In this document: positions 33,758-49,742 of the stretch, in pieces
How the letters are laid out: every line of letters starts with the position of its first letter
Position numbering within the stretch: position 1 is the first letter of the stretch
Assembly: GCF_022605165.1 (NCBI RefSeq)
Contig: NC_063075.1
Span: 434,001 to 498,000 of the forward strand
DNA from: Purpureocillium takamizusanense
Lineage: Eukaryota > Ascomycota > Sordariomycetes > Hypocreales > Ophiocordycipitaceae
Length of the DNA stretch: 64,000 bases
Direction: 5' to 3'
Made by a program: the position numbers and the translations under genes
The notes under the pieces: generated by a model
Database searches by the model: none
What the model was told of the DNA's origin: nothing
Seen by the model: only the letters and a program-made list of their open reading frames with translations

Positions 33758-36700
33758 CTACTCGTCCTTCCACTCCCCGAACCCAGGCTCGCCGTACGGG
33801 TTCCACTCCTGCCCGGGATAGCTCGTCGCGCTCATCTGGGGCGCAAAGTCCTCCGCATCCTCGGGCTTGTACAAGATCTTCTCCTCCTGCGATTCAAGCC
33901 GCCGGCTGCGCTCGTATCGGTCCGCCGTGTCGTCCAGCTCTGCCGTCGGTGTCTCCTCGCCACCGGCGTCATGGATCACGATGGCGTGTTGCTTCACCTC
34001 GCCCAGCGAATCAATCGTCTCTCCCGACACCGTTCGCAACATCTGGGCGGGCCTCTGCTTCTGACTCCCCGCCGTGCTCGTCTTATTCAGCCGCGGTGTC
34101 GCGTCGTAAATGTTCTCCTCTGCAAGCTTCTTGGCCTTGTCCACATCGATGCCGAGATTACTGTTTCGAGGGCCCGTCTGGTCTGTCAAGCTCAGGTCGG
34201 GTGACTTAGACTGCTGCGAGACAGTAGCCCCATCAACTGACATGTGGCTGCCATCGCTCGAGTGACCCGCCACAAACTGTCCGCTCACTTTGGGCTGCAA
34301 GTGGCCCTGGTGGACTCCTGTCTCCGTGTCGCCCGGCCGACTGCCACCCGCGGCCAGTGAGTTGGTGCTTGGCTGATGAGCCAGCACATCGTTTATACCC
34401 ACGCTCTCGCGCCGATCTATCGTGGACGGCGGCGAGGGCGAGGAACCCATAGGAGGCGACTGCGCAGACCCTCGTCTCGGGAATCCTGTCTGGCCTACCG
34501 GGGGTGACTGCCGCGGCGATCCCTGTTCCAAGCTGATTTGGCGCTGCTGCTGCTGGTAGTGCCCCTGAGACATGTGTCGCGGAATATTGTACGGCGAAGA
34601 GGCCACCATTCCCTCGCCTCGGACTGTGCTATACCCTTGAGGAATAGGCACCTGATCATAGACAGGCTCCTGTTGCAAAACAGCTGCGTGCTGTTGGGCG
34701 GGCTGCCGGCCGAGTTGCCGGATGGGGCCTTGCACGGGCATCGAGACATGCCTCTGATGTGGCACTTGCTGAGGCGGCGGGCCCATCGCCTGGCCCAGCG
34801 GCGGCTGGCCTGCGGATGGGCCATTCGCCATCGGATAGGGCTGTGCAGGCCTTTGCACCGGCTGAGCTTGCTTGTTTGGCTGCCACTGAGGATCTGGCCG
34901 CCCAGTGGGCTCTGATTGCCTTGGTCCTCGTTTAAAGGCGCCCATCAGCTTCGAGCCAGACAGACGGTCGCTTTTTTCACCTTTCTCTTGCTTGGCTTGA
35001 TTCTGCGGGGCTATCTGCGCCATCTGGCCAGACACGCGGCTCTTCAAGCCCTTCCATCGAGAAGTCGCCTGACTGCCCTGGTCTTGCTGGCTCGGGGGTG
35101 ACGGCAGCCTGGTTCCAGCGGATACTAAGTGCGGCTGCATGGGAAGTTGCTGCGGTTCACCTGGCGCTGCTGCTCCTTTCTGCTGCATCTGCGGTGGCGG
35201 CATGCGCTGGGGGTGCATAGGTTGAAGATGCTGACGCAATCCAAGCCCTACAGGCGCACGCTCCTGAGCACGGGCTGATTGAGGTTGAAGCGCAGGAGAG
35301 GATCCTGGCTGCGGATCCAACACTGGGACTGGAGACGCTTGCTTCAACTGAGAACCACCCCCCGCTGTAGCTTCCTTGCTGGTATTGCGAGCGTGACGTC
35401 CTAAGTCGCTGCCCGGCGAACCTTGTGCGTTAATGATACCGAGCGGTGTATGGTCCGCGCCCGCTCTCTCGCGTGGAAGACCGTTGGGAGCATCTCCTCG
35501 CGGTGCCCGAACTCCTAGAGGAGCGTTGACGTAGCCGCCGGGTGTGGCAGTAGACTGCCGCGGAGTACCCATGTTCCCGGCGTTGCTACCCGTATGCACG
35601 GGTTGCTGCTCTGCTTTACCGTCAGACGCGATGGACAAATCTGGCGAGACAGTCGCTGTCCGTAGGATCTCAACGTCCGCATCGTGTTGGGCTCCAATGC
35701 CAAGAAAGGGTCCTTGGCGGTCCGTCTCTGACAAAACCATCTCCCTCTGCGACATTTGAGGTGTCGATGGCTTGCGAGAGTGCAACGACACCGGCTTGTC
35801 CGTCTTCGCAAGATCATGTGGTCTGACTGCCGAGGGGGAACCTCCACGTGCGGCCGGCGATCCAGGACCCAGCGGTGAGGGGCGTGTCTGTTGTCCGTAC
35901 TGAAGCTGAGCAGTAGGCTGAGCTGGCCGGCTGCGGTCCGTTGATGTCCGACTAACTTGCGGACTGGGAGGAGTGGCAGGAGCCAACATGCCAGACGGAG
36001 CCGGGGAAACATTGCCAGTCGGTCGCGGATACACAGCCATGCCGTGTGGGTGTTGTACACTTTGCTGGCTGACCACTGGCTGATTGTGACCCAAAGACAC
36101 ATCTCCTTGTTGCCGAGTTTTGGAATCAGATCTCCGTCCCGTGAATGCTGAGAAGAGATTTGACGCAGATCCCCTGCGGCCGCGCTCCTCAAGGCCACCT
36201 TCAGCCACTACAGGCTGCGGCGGCGGCAGGTCGTGCGAGTTGGCCGCGCTACCCCTCCGCGCGCGCTCGTGGAAGGGCGCAGCAGGTGGCATCACCGCTC
36301 CAGGTCCCTGCAATTGAACGCCGGGGCCAGGTGTCTCTTGAATCTGGTCCTTGGATTTCTCGCTGTGGCCCGGGCGAAGGAATATATCTTTGATGCCAGA
36401 AACCTTAGCGAGGTTAGAGAAGCGCTTCTTCTTTGGTGTACCGTCCTCGACGGTGGTAGCGATGGCAGAGCTTGAGTCATTCGCGACGCTGGAGTTGGGC
36501 GATTGACCAGGTACCAGCTTGCTGCCAATGCCCGCACCAAAGAGCGATCGTCTGCGCTCCGCCGGAGGCGGAGGACTGTCGGGGCCACGAGGCCTCGCTT
36601 GGTCCGGCCCGTTGATGCTCTCAGTACGCAAGGAGCTCTGGTCCATGGAAGCGCGGCCGCTCCGCCCAAACATGAAACTCGGGCGCCGTTTCCTCGACTC

Positions 36701-39700
36701 CGCGGCATCACTCAGGGCAACGCTATTCTCAGAGACTTCATCTCCGCGAACATCTCCGAGCTGCATAGGGTGTTGGCCTGCGGCCGAGGGGCGCCGCTCT
36801 CTCGACGTCGCCCTCGAAATCCGTTCGCCGATACCCTTGAACATGCCAGAACTGCGCTTGCTTCGGCCGCGCTCCTCCTCCGGAGGCCCAACCCCAGCGA
36901 TGGCAAACTCGCTTGCCTGCTGCCTGGGATTCACCACGTCGGCTCGCGCGTTCATCATAGGGTGCTGTTGCGGATAAGGCCGGCCGGCCCCCGAATTTGC
37001 TCTCGGGCGCTGGCCCTCATATTCGGGGCGGCGCTGGAATAGCTCCGGCCATCGCTGTGCAGACGACGGCGGCACGTCCGAGGTCCTTTGCCGCTGTGGC
37101 GGTGTCGGCGGCGGCGGCATCGTTATGCCCATTTCCTTTTCGAAACCGAATGTCGGCGTATGCTGAGAGCCAGCGGTGCCAGAACGGTTTCGCGTTCTCT
37201 CATGCAGCGGCTCGGCCAGGTGGCTTTCCTCCAAAGACCAATTGCCTTGAGGGAACATTTTCTGAGCCTTGGTCATCAATGGCGACTTTGGCGGCGGCGC
37301 CATCGTCTGCTGAGGCGCTTGTCGAGCAGCCGAGGATGGAGCAGGATACTCTTGGAACTGCGCATCCTCCTTTGCAGGTGGCTGACCTGACGCGTTGGCA
37401 TCAACGAGGGTTCGCTGCGTATCAGTGCCCTGAGTCCTCTGAGTCCCGGTGCCCTCTGCAACCTCAGCTTGTGGAATAGAGGCACTGGCACTCGGATGCG
37501 CCGCCGACTCGACCAATGCTGCCCCTTGGTCGACCGGCGCCGGCGGTAGTGACTTATCTAAGTCGACCGAAGGCCGCGACGCAGCTGCCCGCTCTACAAC
37601 CGCACCTCCGGGCACGTTGTCCTCATCGTCATCCAACGAGAAGCGGTCGGTCGCCCCCTTCACCTTGGTGGTGAGTCCAAACGTCGAGGTCCGGCGAATA
37701 GGTGGCAGGCCGACGAAGGAGGTCTTACGCTGCGGCGCAGCGCCTTTAGCCGAAGGCTCAGGCTGTAGAACTACGCCACTATCTTGCGTAACGGGCGGAG
37801 CCGGCTGAGGAGGCACGTTGGCCTCCCGAACACCGGCAAATCCTATGGGGTGGTCTCCAGAGTCGCGCGGGACGACCACCCATTCTTCCGATGCCCGCGC
37901 CTCGGTCGCCCGTTGGTCGGACTGCGCTGGCTTGGCGGCCATAGGCTGCGCATTGACGACCTGCCAACCCCTGGCTGAGTCGCCCGCCACCGGTTGGCCG
38001 CCCGGGGGAATCTCCAACTTGCTCAGGCCGGCCGTGGCCCGGCTGCCCGGTCCAGCGGGATGGGGCGACGACGGTGGAGGTTGCTGGCCGTGGCCCATGG
38101 CGGGCGGCGGCTCGATGATGCCCCACGAGCCCGTCTGCCCGGGTGGGCTCAAGGAATTGAGTGGTGACATTAGCGTGGGCTGAGGGATCTGTGGAGCGAC
38201 CGTCGGCGCATTGTCCATGTTGGAGCTCGTGTCGGTGCCCACGTCGGCCGGTGGGGCCGGCCCATCATGACGAGGGCGCGACGAACCCAGGGCAAGTCCC
38301 CAAGACATGCGCTTCTCACTCTTGGACTTCGGCTCCTGGACTGGAGCATGACTGGCTTCGTCCTATTCAACAAGCAACATTAATATTCGTTCACGCCTGG
38401 ACATGGGTGGGGGGAACATCATGTCGTGTGTCGTGACGTGGCGGTGTGGGGAGAAACAATGTGGTGTGTAATTCCTATCTTCATGCGATCCATCACTTCA
38501 TCCTGACACGCCCTGAGCGGTTCGTCCAAGCACGCCAGATCAAGCAAGCCCCAAAAAACAACATTTGCCCGCGTGCGATAAAGAGTGTAAAGGGAGCGGG
38601 GGGATCCCACTCACTGGGGGGTCGGGAAAGAAAGCATCAGTGAAATACCTTGTCCCCGCTCGCTCGCAACTTGCTCTTGCCCTTGCTTAGCAGACCCTTG
38701 CCCATCTTGCCAGCCGAGTGCATGAACTCCTTGCTCTTCGTGCCTATTTGGTTGCCCGAGTGCCCGAATGCGCTGCCGCTTCCTTGCGAGGGCATCTGCA
38801 GGCCGCCGAGCCGGGAGCGCGACGTCGGCGACGGGCCAGCTGTCGGGGAGCTGGCATTGAGGTATTGCTGGTAGTAAGGCTGTTGTGATGGAGGCTGCGT
38901 CCCAACGGGAGACTCGTTGGACGACCCTGGCGCTGACTGTCGACCAGCCACGGCAGCACCGTACGGCACGGCGCCGTTGGCGTACTCTGGGTGCTGGTCT
39001 TTGATGGTCACCAGCCAGTTGTCCAGCCCCGAGTCGTTTGCGGCGAAATATTCTCGCGTCTCGTTGTACTTGTCGATCCTGTCGGTCGAGCTCGACAAGC
39101 CCATGATCTCGCGAAATGTCATGACCTGTGTCTGCTGCTGCTGCGGCTGTGTCGGAGCTGGCGACGCCGTAACGTCGGCTGTTGGCGGACCTGCAGTCGC
39201 CGGATGATCCTCCGGAGGCGGGGTAGGGGCAAGCTGCGACACGGCCTTTTCGTCTGCCAGAGACAGCCTATTGTCAAGACGGGCGTGCTCGTCGCTGGTA
39301 GACACGGGCGAGGGCGGCTCGGCCTCTGTGGCATGCTGCGCTGCGACGGCAGCCGAACTGGCGGGTTCCTGCATCTTAGACGCTTCCGCCTCTAGGGCGT
39401 CACCTGCAGCATCAGCAGTCGTTGTGGCGGGGAGGCGAACAGCTTCAGCAGCGGGAGCAGGAGCAGGCGACCGGTTCTGTTCCGTCTCATCGGCCTCCCA
39501 AGAAAACTTGCGCCTTAGGCCGGCTTCACGAGGTGACGTGGCCTTGATTTCTGCTTTGGCCTCTTCAGGTGGGCCGGCCGGCAGAATCTTTGTGTCAACA
39601 GCTGGTTGCCCTGCCTCCGTGGGCGGTTCACATTCGGGAATGGGCTCGGGTTTCGATGTATCGGCCCAGTAGCTGTCGTAGTCCTTGAGGGTATAGCTGC

Positions 39701-41329
39701 TCTCCCTTGCCACGTTTCGTTCGCCCGGCTGCAGTTTCGAGGCGTCGGCGTCGCCAAGCACGGCGTCTGAAGGGCCCGAGCGCGTAGGGCTGAGTGATCT
39801 GAGAATCTCTTCGCTCAAGGCATCGTTATCTTTCATGGGAGACTCGTTCACTGTGCTCAGCGTGCTCTGCCGAAGGAGTGGGGTGTTATCGAACTCGACA
39901 TGTGGTTGAGTGGTTTCCACCGTGAGTGACTTGACTGCCTCTGATGAGAGCGGCCGAGCAAGCTCGACTTGTTTTTCTGCAGGCCCACGGGGGCTGGGCG
40001 TTCTCAAGGGAGGAATGGCAGAGAGACCACCGTCAGGTCTGAGCTCTGGAGGCTCAGAAACTGACGAGCCAATCGTGCTGTGAGGCCCCACGCCCGGCTC
40101 CGAGACAGGCGAAACACCCGGGTCCTCGGTCGAGTCGGTCGCAGTTGGCGCTGTGGGACGCGCAGCGGATTCGTTGACCCCAGTAAAGCTGGGGTCGTGA
40201 GTGGCAGAGTCGGTGCAGCTCGGCCTATCCATGTCAGCAATGGGTGACTTGTCGCCAGTAGACGTCTTCGCCACATCGCCGAGCTGTTCATTCGCCGGTG
40301 CCGGCACAGACTCTGTTAGAACAACTGGCGCTTCATCAGTAACGGGCGGTGACACGGCGGCGGCAGCAGTCTGGGGTTTGGCCAATTCGGCATCGTATTG
40401 CGCGAAGCATGTTGGCGATGCCAGCGACGACACGTCACTGTCCTTCTCTGTAACAGTGGGTTCAGCTAAGAAGCCGCTCCCGCCGGACGAGAACAAGTCT
40501 GTGCCAAAGGCGGACATACGGGCGACGGCTGGCAGCGTAGGGCTGACGGAGAACCGGCGGCGGTCGCTCTCGTCAAACCCAGCACCACGATTGTTCTTCG
40601 CTTCGGATTCCCCGACCTTAGCAGAGGTCTCGTGGCGATCAGATGCCTCCACCTCTGTGAGTCGCTCTTCGATTGCGGGCTTATTAGGAGGCTGTTTGTC
40701 GGCCTCGGACGGAGGGTGTGTCGTGTCGGAACGCTTCCCAACAGGCGTCTCTTCAGCAGCAGCCCCAAGAGGCTGCGTGTTCGATGCGACAGAGATGCCG
40801 GCGATGGTGGATTGTGGGGAGACTACCCTATCGCGATCAACCGGGCTCCCCATGCTGGACGGGTCTGACGCCACAGGCGACGTGACGCCTGCCGGTCGAG
40901 GCTGTTGGGGTGATGGACCGGCCGCGGGGGTGTGCAGCGTCTGACGCGCCGGCAGGCTGCCAGTGACAGACGATACCGTAGGGGGCGCCGGAGCTGCATG
41001 CTGTTCGGGGTGGGCTGAGGGCAGCGGAGCATTATGCTTTGCGGGCGGGACTTGGGGTGTAGGCTCAGGCTCGTCGTCCTCGTCATCATATTCGTCGGCG
41101 CCCCAGTCGTCGCCATCGTAGCTCTGGATCTTGGCTTCCACCCATTTTCGGGTCTTGGTTCGATTCACGTTGACCTGGTAGGCGCTGGCGCCGCCGGGAG
41201 TCTGCGGCGACCTTTGGGGGGGAGGCCAGATCAGCCGAATGCTCGAGCAGGTCGAGGGACACGAGTGATGGGGAAGACATACGTGGGAGACTGGCCGCGC
41301 CCGAAGCCCTGGTTGAATGGGCTATCCAT
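33758..41329 (-). CDS. Very large disordered Pro/Gln/Ser-rich protein, function unknown
   Basis: Three exons: 41283-41329 (16 codons), 38649-41211 and 33758-38362, giving 2404 residues. The short first exon (MDSPFNQGFGRGQSP) joins through a 71-base GTATGT intron to SPQTPGGASAYQVNV and then NRTKTRKWVEAKIQSYDGDD, the only strongly structured-looking block. The rest is low-complexity, with many PxxP stretches, acidic DEYDDEDDEPEP near the start, and Gln/Pro repeats. The C-terminal motif ATSYPGQEWNPYGEPGFGEW reads as conserved. The second intron (286 bases) is long for this window. No enzyme domain is seen. Composition suggests a scaffold for SH3 or cortical/endocytic proteins, but this is only a guess. 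Two conserved ends with a disordered middle imply a true single gene rather than two. Confidence 0.75.
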
Positions 41330-43328
41330 GGCGTCTAGGGGCAGCGGGTGGGTTTCTCAGTCATGCTTCCGCCCAAGACAGAGTGATAGCGAAGGTGGCG
41401 CTGGAATGAATGACGATGCAGCCGTTGGAGCCCGTCGCGGCGGATAGCGATGGAGGGCAGGAGGGGAAGATGGGATGGAAGTGTGCACGGACGCGCGCGG
41501 ATGATAATGCGATGGCGTCCTGACGACACACGGAACAAAATGCGGGAAGTGATGGGGGAAATGAAAAAACGCAGGGGAGATTGAGGACCGCGATCACGAT
41601 GGCAGGAGAGCGTTGGACGCGGCGGGCGCTGAAGAAGGCTGATGTGGGCGGTCTGGCGCCCTGAGGCCCAGTGCATTCGGTGGTGCTATTCTTGGCCCGC
41701 AAGAACCTGGCTAGCGTTCTATAACAGCTGAGACACTGCAAGAGGTATCCAGTCCGCAGTGGGCACTGCGGTCGGCACGCAGCGCCGGCTCGTAGCTGCT
41801 AGTGCGTGGCGGTGCAGTTACAGGCAGTGGAGGCCCACTACTAGCACCTTGGGGGGTCGTCCCGTTGTCAGGAGCAGCGTGACGCGCCTCGCAAAAGATC
41901 GGTACGTACGTTGTACCGGTCGCCGCTTGTCAACGGCAACGCGCGCGAGCCGCGATATGAAGATTGTGCCAAACAAGGCTTGGTCAAAGTGCTGTTCCTC
42001 GATGCCCGTGATGAGGCATCCTGCACGGGAGACGGGATCGGGGGCCCAAGGGGCGGGGTTGCAGGTCACGGGCATGAGCATCTTCACCATCTGGTCCCTG
42101 CCCCCAACGGCTCGTGTCGAACCGCTCAGTAGGTCTGCGACAGAGTGTCTGCTGTCTCAACAGCCGCAGACCCTTGGGGTACCACAAAGTCGGCTGTTCC
42201 ATGCAAGGGGGTCGTGCACTGACGTGTTGATGAACAGCCGACGCTCCTCGCTTGGCACGCTCGGGTGGCCAACGGGCCTTTCTATGCCGGCAGTGCTGCG
42301 CGAGTCACACTCAACAAACATGAGGCAATGTTGGAGGCAGTAGTCGGGTTGCGATTATGCAACAGGTGCCCCGGAACACGAGGCATCCGTGACTGCTGTA
42401 TTTGGTATAGGGTGGCCAGAATCGTTTCGGCAACGCCGTCGCACAACATGTGCACCCCATGTCATCGTAGCTACCTACCTTGACATTACGTAGGTACGTA
42501 CCTAGATATCTTGCCAGATGAGGGTTACAGCGGCAGTGGGACGATCCTTGTCAGACTCGTGTCCTGTTGTAAGCGAAGCGACGAACGCTTTCCTTTAGAA
42601 TTTCGAAAACCAAGTTCAGAATCTGTCTGCAGGCTTGCTAGCTGGCCGGCCTGGCGGCGTGGCCCAATGGACTAGGGTCGGTCTCTTTGAACAGATGCTT
42701 GACATGAGGTTAATTTCTTTTAGAGCCTCAAGAATACCAGCATACTTTGCCGACCTTGCATACTGACTGTAATGGCTTCAGTTGGTGACGACGAGGATGG
42801 AAGTGTTGTACTACCTCAGTACCTACTAGGTATGGTATTGACTAAGTACGTACCTTGAGAGCTGGGTTGTCCCCTTGTGGCGGTGTCATGTGGCGGTGCA
42901 CTCCTTTGTTGCGTGGCGGCTGTGCATTCCCTCCAGCAATTGAAACGAACCCACCACGTGTCGCCGGCTTCATCATACAGACACGCAACCCTCTCGCTGC
43001 ATCCGTCGCCGTCGCGCGGTTCACAACGTCGCTGCTTTATTGCGCTCCTCCTAGTCCTGAGTTCCTGTCGCGTCGGTGCACCAGTCATTTGTCCCGCAAC
43101 TCGGATCGGCACGCGCATTTCTACGAACCAGCGGCCAACGCCTCGACTGCCGGACGTCGACACCCCCTGACTTTGCCCTGTGGCGACACTCTAAGACCAC
43201 GTCCAAGCGACCCCTCGGCGCCTCGAGAGAACATATCCCGAGCGCGCATCCCCTTCGCCACGGAATCCTCGTCGTAGCGGCGCCCGCGCGGGTCGCAGCA
43301 GTCAGCCGCCGACCGCAAAGCCGTCGCC
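41330..43328. other. Divergent intergenic region, 2 kb
   Basis: Promoters of the large disordered-protein gene and of SED5. It contains clusters of GTAC/TAGGTA words (about 42,474-42,510 and 42,815-42,853) and a tRNA-like A-box stretch near 42,654-42,700 that lacks the rest of a tRNA. No credible ORF. Confidence 0.5.
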
Positions 43329-44424
43329 ATGGCGGTCGCCTCCATCCAAGACCGAACCGCCGAGTTCAAGTCGGTGCTGGCACAGGCTCAGCGTCGGCAA
43401 AACGCCAACAAGGTCTCGTCGCAGAGGAAATCGCTGCTAAGCGACTCAGAGAAAGCCGCCGCAAATGGCGACGCGAGGCCACAAAGGCGGTCCGATTTTG
43501 CCAGAAAGGCGGCCGAGATTGGGCGCAGCATCTCTGCCACCATGGGAAAGCTGGAGAAGCTGGCACAGCGTGAGGACCCGGGCGCGCGCGCGCTGCCGGC
43601 CATGGCATGGCTAGATATGTGTTTGCTAACGAGATGCAGTTGCCAAGCGCCGCACGCTGTTTGACGACCGGCCCGTCGAGATCAACGAGCTCACCTTTGT
43701 CATCAAGCAAGACCTGTCGTCGCTCAACCAACAGATTGGCGCTCTCCAGACGCTCTCGAAGCAGCAGCATCCCAAGGCGGACCAAGAAGGCGAGCACAAC
43801 AAAAACGTCGTCTATCTGCTGCAGGGCAAGTTGACGGACGTGTCGGTCAACTTCAAGGACGTGCTCGAGGAGCGGACACGCAACATCCAGGCGTCGCGGT
43901 CACGGACAGAGAACTTCATCTCGTCGGTATCGCAGCATGCGCAGCCATCGATGCAGCAGTCAGCGTCGCCGCTCTACGGCACGCCGAACCGGGCGTCGCC
44001 GGCGCCGGGGTCGGACACGCTTTCACTGAACCCCGTGGGCGACCAACAACTAATGATGATGGAGGAGGCGCAGCCCACGAACACGTACATTCAACAGCGA
44101 GGCGAGGCGATCGAGTCGATCGAGAAGACGATCAGCGAGTTGGGCAGCATCTTTGGGCAGCTGGCGACCATGGTGTCGGAGCAGAGCGAGATGATCCAGC
44201 GCATCGACGCCAACACGGAGGACGTGGTGGACAATGTCGAGGGCGCGCAAAGGGAGCTGCTCAAGTACTGGTCGCGCGTGTCGAGCAACCGATGGCTCAT
44301 CGCCAAGATGTTTGGCGTGTTGATGATATTCTTCCTGTGCGTGCTCCTTTTCCCTCCGTCTGCGCAACTCACCGGCGCGTTGCTAACAGTCAGTCGCAGG
44401 CTTTGGGTGCTGGTGTCGGGTTAG
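43329..44424 (+). CDS. Syntaxin-5 homologue Sed5 (Qa-SNARE)
   Basis: Three exons, 43329-43569, 43640-44336 and 44400-44424, giving 320 residues; the tiny last exon completes the membrane anchor (FFLLWVLVSG). N-terminal MAVASIQDRTAEFKSVLAQA is the Sed5 signature region that binds the Sly1-type SM protein. The Habc region contains RPVEINELTFVIKQDLSSLN. The SNARE motif runs from IQQRGEAIESIEKTISELGS to the anchor, with the zero-layer Gln in QLATMVSEQSEMIQRID. The single C-terminal helix starts at RWLIAKMFGVLMIFF. Sed5 is the Golgi t-SNARE for ER-Golgi and intra-Golgi fusion and is essential in yeasts. Length is typical. A Kozak-like CGCCATGG supports the start. Confidence 0.95.
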
Positions 44425-45366
44425 ATGCGAGCCCGCCATGGCCCCGTCCCGCGGCATGCTCCTCCCTGCCCGAACGCCCGACGGCCTTCCTTGTATTGAT
44501 ACCATGGACAAAAAACGGCATTTTGATTCTTTTTGCATGCGAACTGGGTTTCTCTGCGTCACGTTTACTAGAGGCGTCCTTTTGTGACATGGACTAGACG
44601 ATATTTAATACAAGGGCAGCACCTGGAACTGCCGCTGACTCGCCCTGCTGTGTGCCTGTCTAGTCGTGTATGTATAACGTATGCATATGTGGTTCTGTGT
44701 GTGCAACGGGGCTCCCATGGATGCACACGTCGTAGTATCGCCACTGATCCTTCTTTGGTCCCAACTATGCCGAGCTGCGGAGCGACAGGACACGATACCG
44801 GCCGTCGGCAAATGATGCGGCGACACTCATTCGCCGCCGCCCGCAGTCCACCAACCTACCTACCACCGGTTGGTTGGTTCCAGTTCCCCATGGGCTGTTT
44901 GTCGCGGGCGTTTGACCGGGACCTAGCCCCGAACCTCCTCCGGCGCTAACAGGCGGCCCCCCCACTCTCGACAGACGGTCTTAATTCTCCATGGCTGGAT
45001 TGGGGACCCCGCCGTCCCTCCTGGGAAGCTCTCGGCGGCGGCAGCCCGTTGCGGCCGGGACAGGGTGTTCCTGCCCGTCTGTCATGGTTCGTGTCTAAGT
45101 AGCGGCGGCTCTCGCACCGAGGTTGCGACGACTCCCCGAGGAGACGAGGTAGGGGACCCAAGATATAACCAACGCGTGTGACCCTTATGTGTGCTTGGCC
45201 TTTCTGGCTTTGCATTCTGTCACTGTATCCAAGTAACCAAGTCACGGCCGCGATTTCCATTCTGTGAAACCAACAACAAGTCCGGGGCTACGCGTGTCGT
45301 AAACGAAAGCCCACAGCAGCGGCAACATCTTTTTATTGCAAAGTGAGGTTCGAAGCCTGTCGGACA
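44425..45366. other. Intergenic region
   Basis: 3' region of SED5 and promoter of the aldo-keto reductase gene. No domain-bearing ORF; short open frames only. Confidence 0.5.
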
Positions 45367-47130
45367 ATGGCGACTAGGAGCATGTTTACGCTCAACACGG
45401 GCGCGGAGATGCCCGCCGTCGGCTTCGGTGAGTTTTCACACCCACGGAGGGGAAAAGGGTCAAGTCAAGCAGGCCCCTTTGAAGGGAAGAAGGCCCAGAG
45501 CAAGACAAAAAAAAAAGGAGACAGAGAGAGGAAACTGCTCAGATTGTCAAAAAAAAAACCCTCCCCCGTAACGGTGTAGCACTCGCTGACACGAGGCGAG
45601 CGTGGCCGAAACGACAGGAACGTGGCAGTCCAAGCCCGGCGAGGTGCAGGCCGCCGTGTCGTACGCGCTGCAGAACGGGTACCGGCTGGTGGACTGCGCG
45701 TACTGCTACGGAAACGAGGACGAGGTCGGCAAGGGGCTCAAGGAGGCGTTCGAGTCTGGCGCTGGTGCTGCTACAGTGAGGCGCGAGGACGTCTTCGTCA
45801 TGACCAAGGCGTGGGCGACGTACAACACGCGCATCGAGGAGGGGCTCGACAAGAGCCTCAAGAGCTTGGGGCTGGACTATGTCGACTTGTACCTGATTGT
45901 GAGTTTACTCTTTGTCTTTCTCTCTCACCCCCACATTCTCACTCTCTCACTCTCTCTCACGACGCTGGGCCACTCCCTCCTACACTTCCTTTGCCTTTTT
46001 CCCTTGTCTCTCTTCTTCTTCTCTGTTGAGAGGGCATCGTGGAGGCGGCGGATAATTGCTAACCCTGGGCGTGCACTCGCTCGCCCAACAGCACTGGCCG
46101 GTCCTCCTGAACCCAAAGGGCAACCATGACAAGTTCCCGACGCTGCCCGACGGCTCCCGCGACGTCATCCGAGACTGGAACCACATCGAGGCGTGGAAGC
46201 AGATGGAGGCCCTGCTGAGCACGGGCAAGGTCAAGGCCATTGGCGTCTGCAACGTACGTTTGAACCCCCCCCCCACCCCCCCAGCCCTCCTCCATCGAGT
46301 TGTAGGGTCCGTATATTCTACGAGGCGCGTGGCCGTGTCAAGACTCAAACGAGAGAGAGAGAGGGATCTAATACAGCCCTCTTCCCTCCTCCAACACTTG
46401 ACCCGAGGCCAATCACACGCTCACGCCCGCCCGTCATGATCACTCGCATCCATCCTACGTCGCTAACCCGCCGTGCCCAAAACACAACAGTACAGCAAGC
46501 GTTACCTCGAGGAGCTGCTCAACCACGCCAGGGTCGTCCCCGCCATCAACCAGATCGAGAACCACCCCAGCCTGCCGCAGCAGGAGATTGTCGACCTCTG
46601 CCGCGCCAGGGGCATCCACGTCGTGGCGTACAGCCCGCTCGGCAGTACGGGGAGCCCGCTCTTCGCCGCCGAGCCGGTCGTCAGGGTCGCCGAGCGGCGC
46701 GGCGTCGGCCCCGGGACCGTACTGCTGAGCTACCACGGTGAGTGACTTGACGGACTTGATATGAATGGGACCCCCCCTCCTTCGGTGCACAAACACTGTT
46801 TCCACACTTCCGTTTCCGTTGCTTGCTTCCCCCGCTCCGCTACGTGTGTTTCCTGTTATACATCTACAAACGAGCTTTTTCTGAACTGGCTGAAACTGAT
46901 GACTTGCCCTCCCCTACTCTCCCCTACGCACAGTCGCCCGCGGCAACACCGTCCTCGCCAAGTCCGTCACGCCGTCGCGTATCAAGGCCAATCTCGACAT
47001 CGTGCCGCTCGACGCCGAGGACATGAAGCTGCTGGACGACTACTCGGCCGAGCTGACGCGCAGGGGGGAGCTGAAGCGCTACGTGTACCCGCCGTTTGGC
47101 GTCGAATTTGGCTTCCCGGACAAGTCATGA
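45367..47130 (+). CDS. Aldo-keto reductase
   Basis: Five exons: 45367-45427, 45618-45898, 46092-46253, 46491-46737 and 46934-47130; 315 residues. The catalytic tetrad of the AKR superfamily is complete: Asp46, Tyr51, Lys84 and His115 (in VDCAYCYGNE, VMTKAW and YLIHWP). Later blocks NQIENHPSLPQQEIVDLCRA and VVAYSPLGSTGSP are canonical, and AKSVTPSRIKANL binds the NADPH 2'-phosphate region. It resembles glycerol/aldose-type reductases; substrates could include short aldehydes or pentoses such as xylose or arabinose. All four introns are long for this genome (about 190-240 bases) and rich in C/T, G/A or C runs. Cytosolic. A role in pentose reduction is possible given the polyol dehydrogenase at 51.4 kb. 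Confidence 0.9.
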
Positions 47131-47331
47131 TGGGGGCCTGCCGCAGCGAGAGCGGGGACCGGATAGACGTAAAGGAAATACAGGAAAATCATGCGAGCTG
47201 GTAGTAGTACAGAACGCGGGCACGGTCCAGGATGCCAGATATCTGACCCTCGCGTCAAAAAATAGCAAAGACGTCCTATTAATTGGCTACCTGCCGTCCC
47301 TAGGTCGATCGATTCGCATCATGCCCTGCGG

Positions 47332-49742
<2,411 letters not shown>

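Noticed and set aside
42654..42700. tRNA-like start (GCGGCGTGGCCCAATGG)
   Set aside because: It resembles a tRNA acceptor stem and A box, but there is no matching anticodon stem, T arm or closing acceptor strand downstream.
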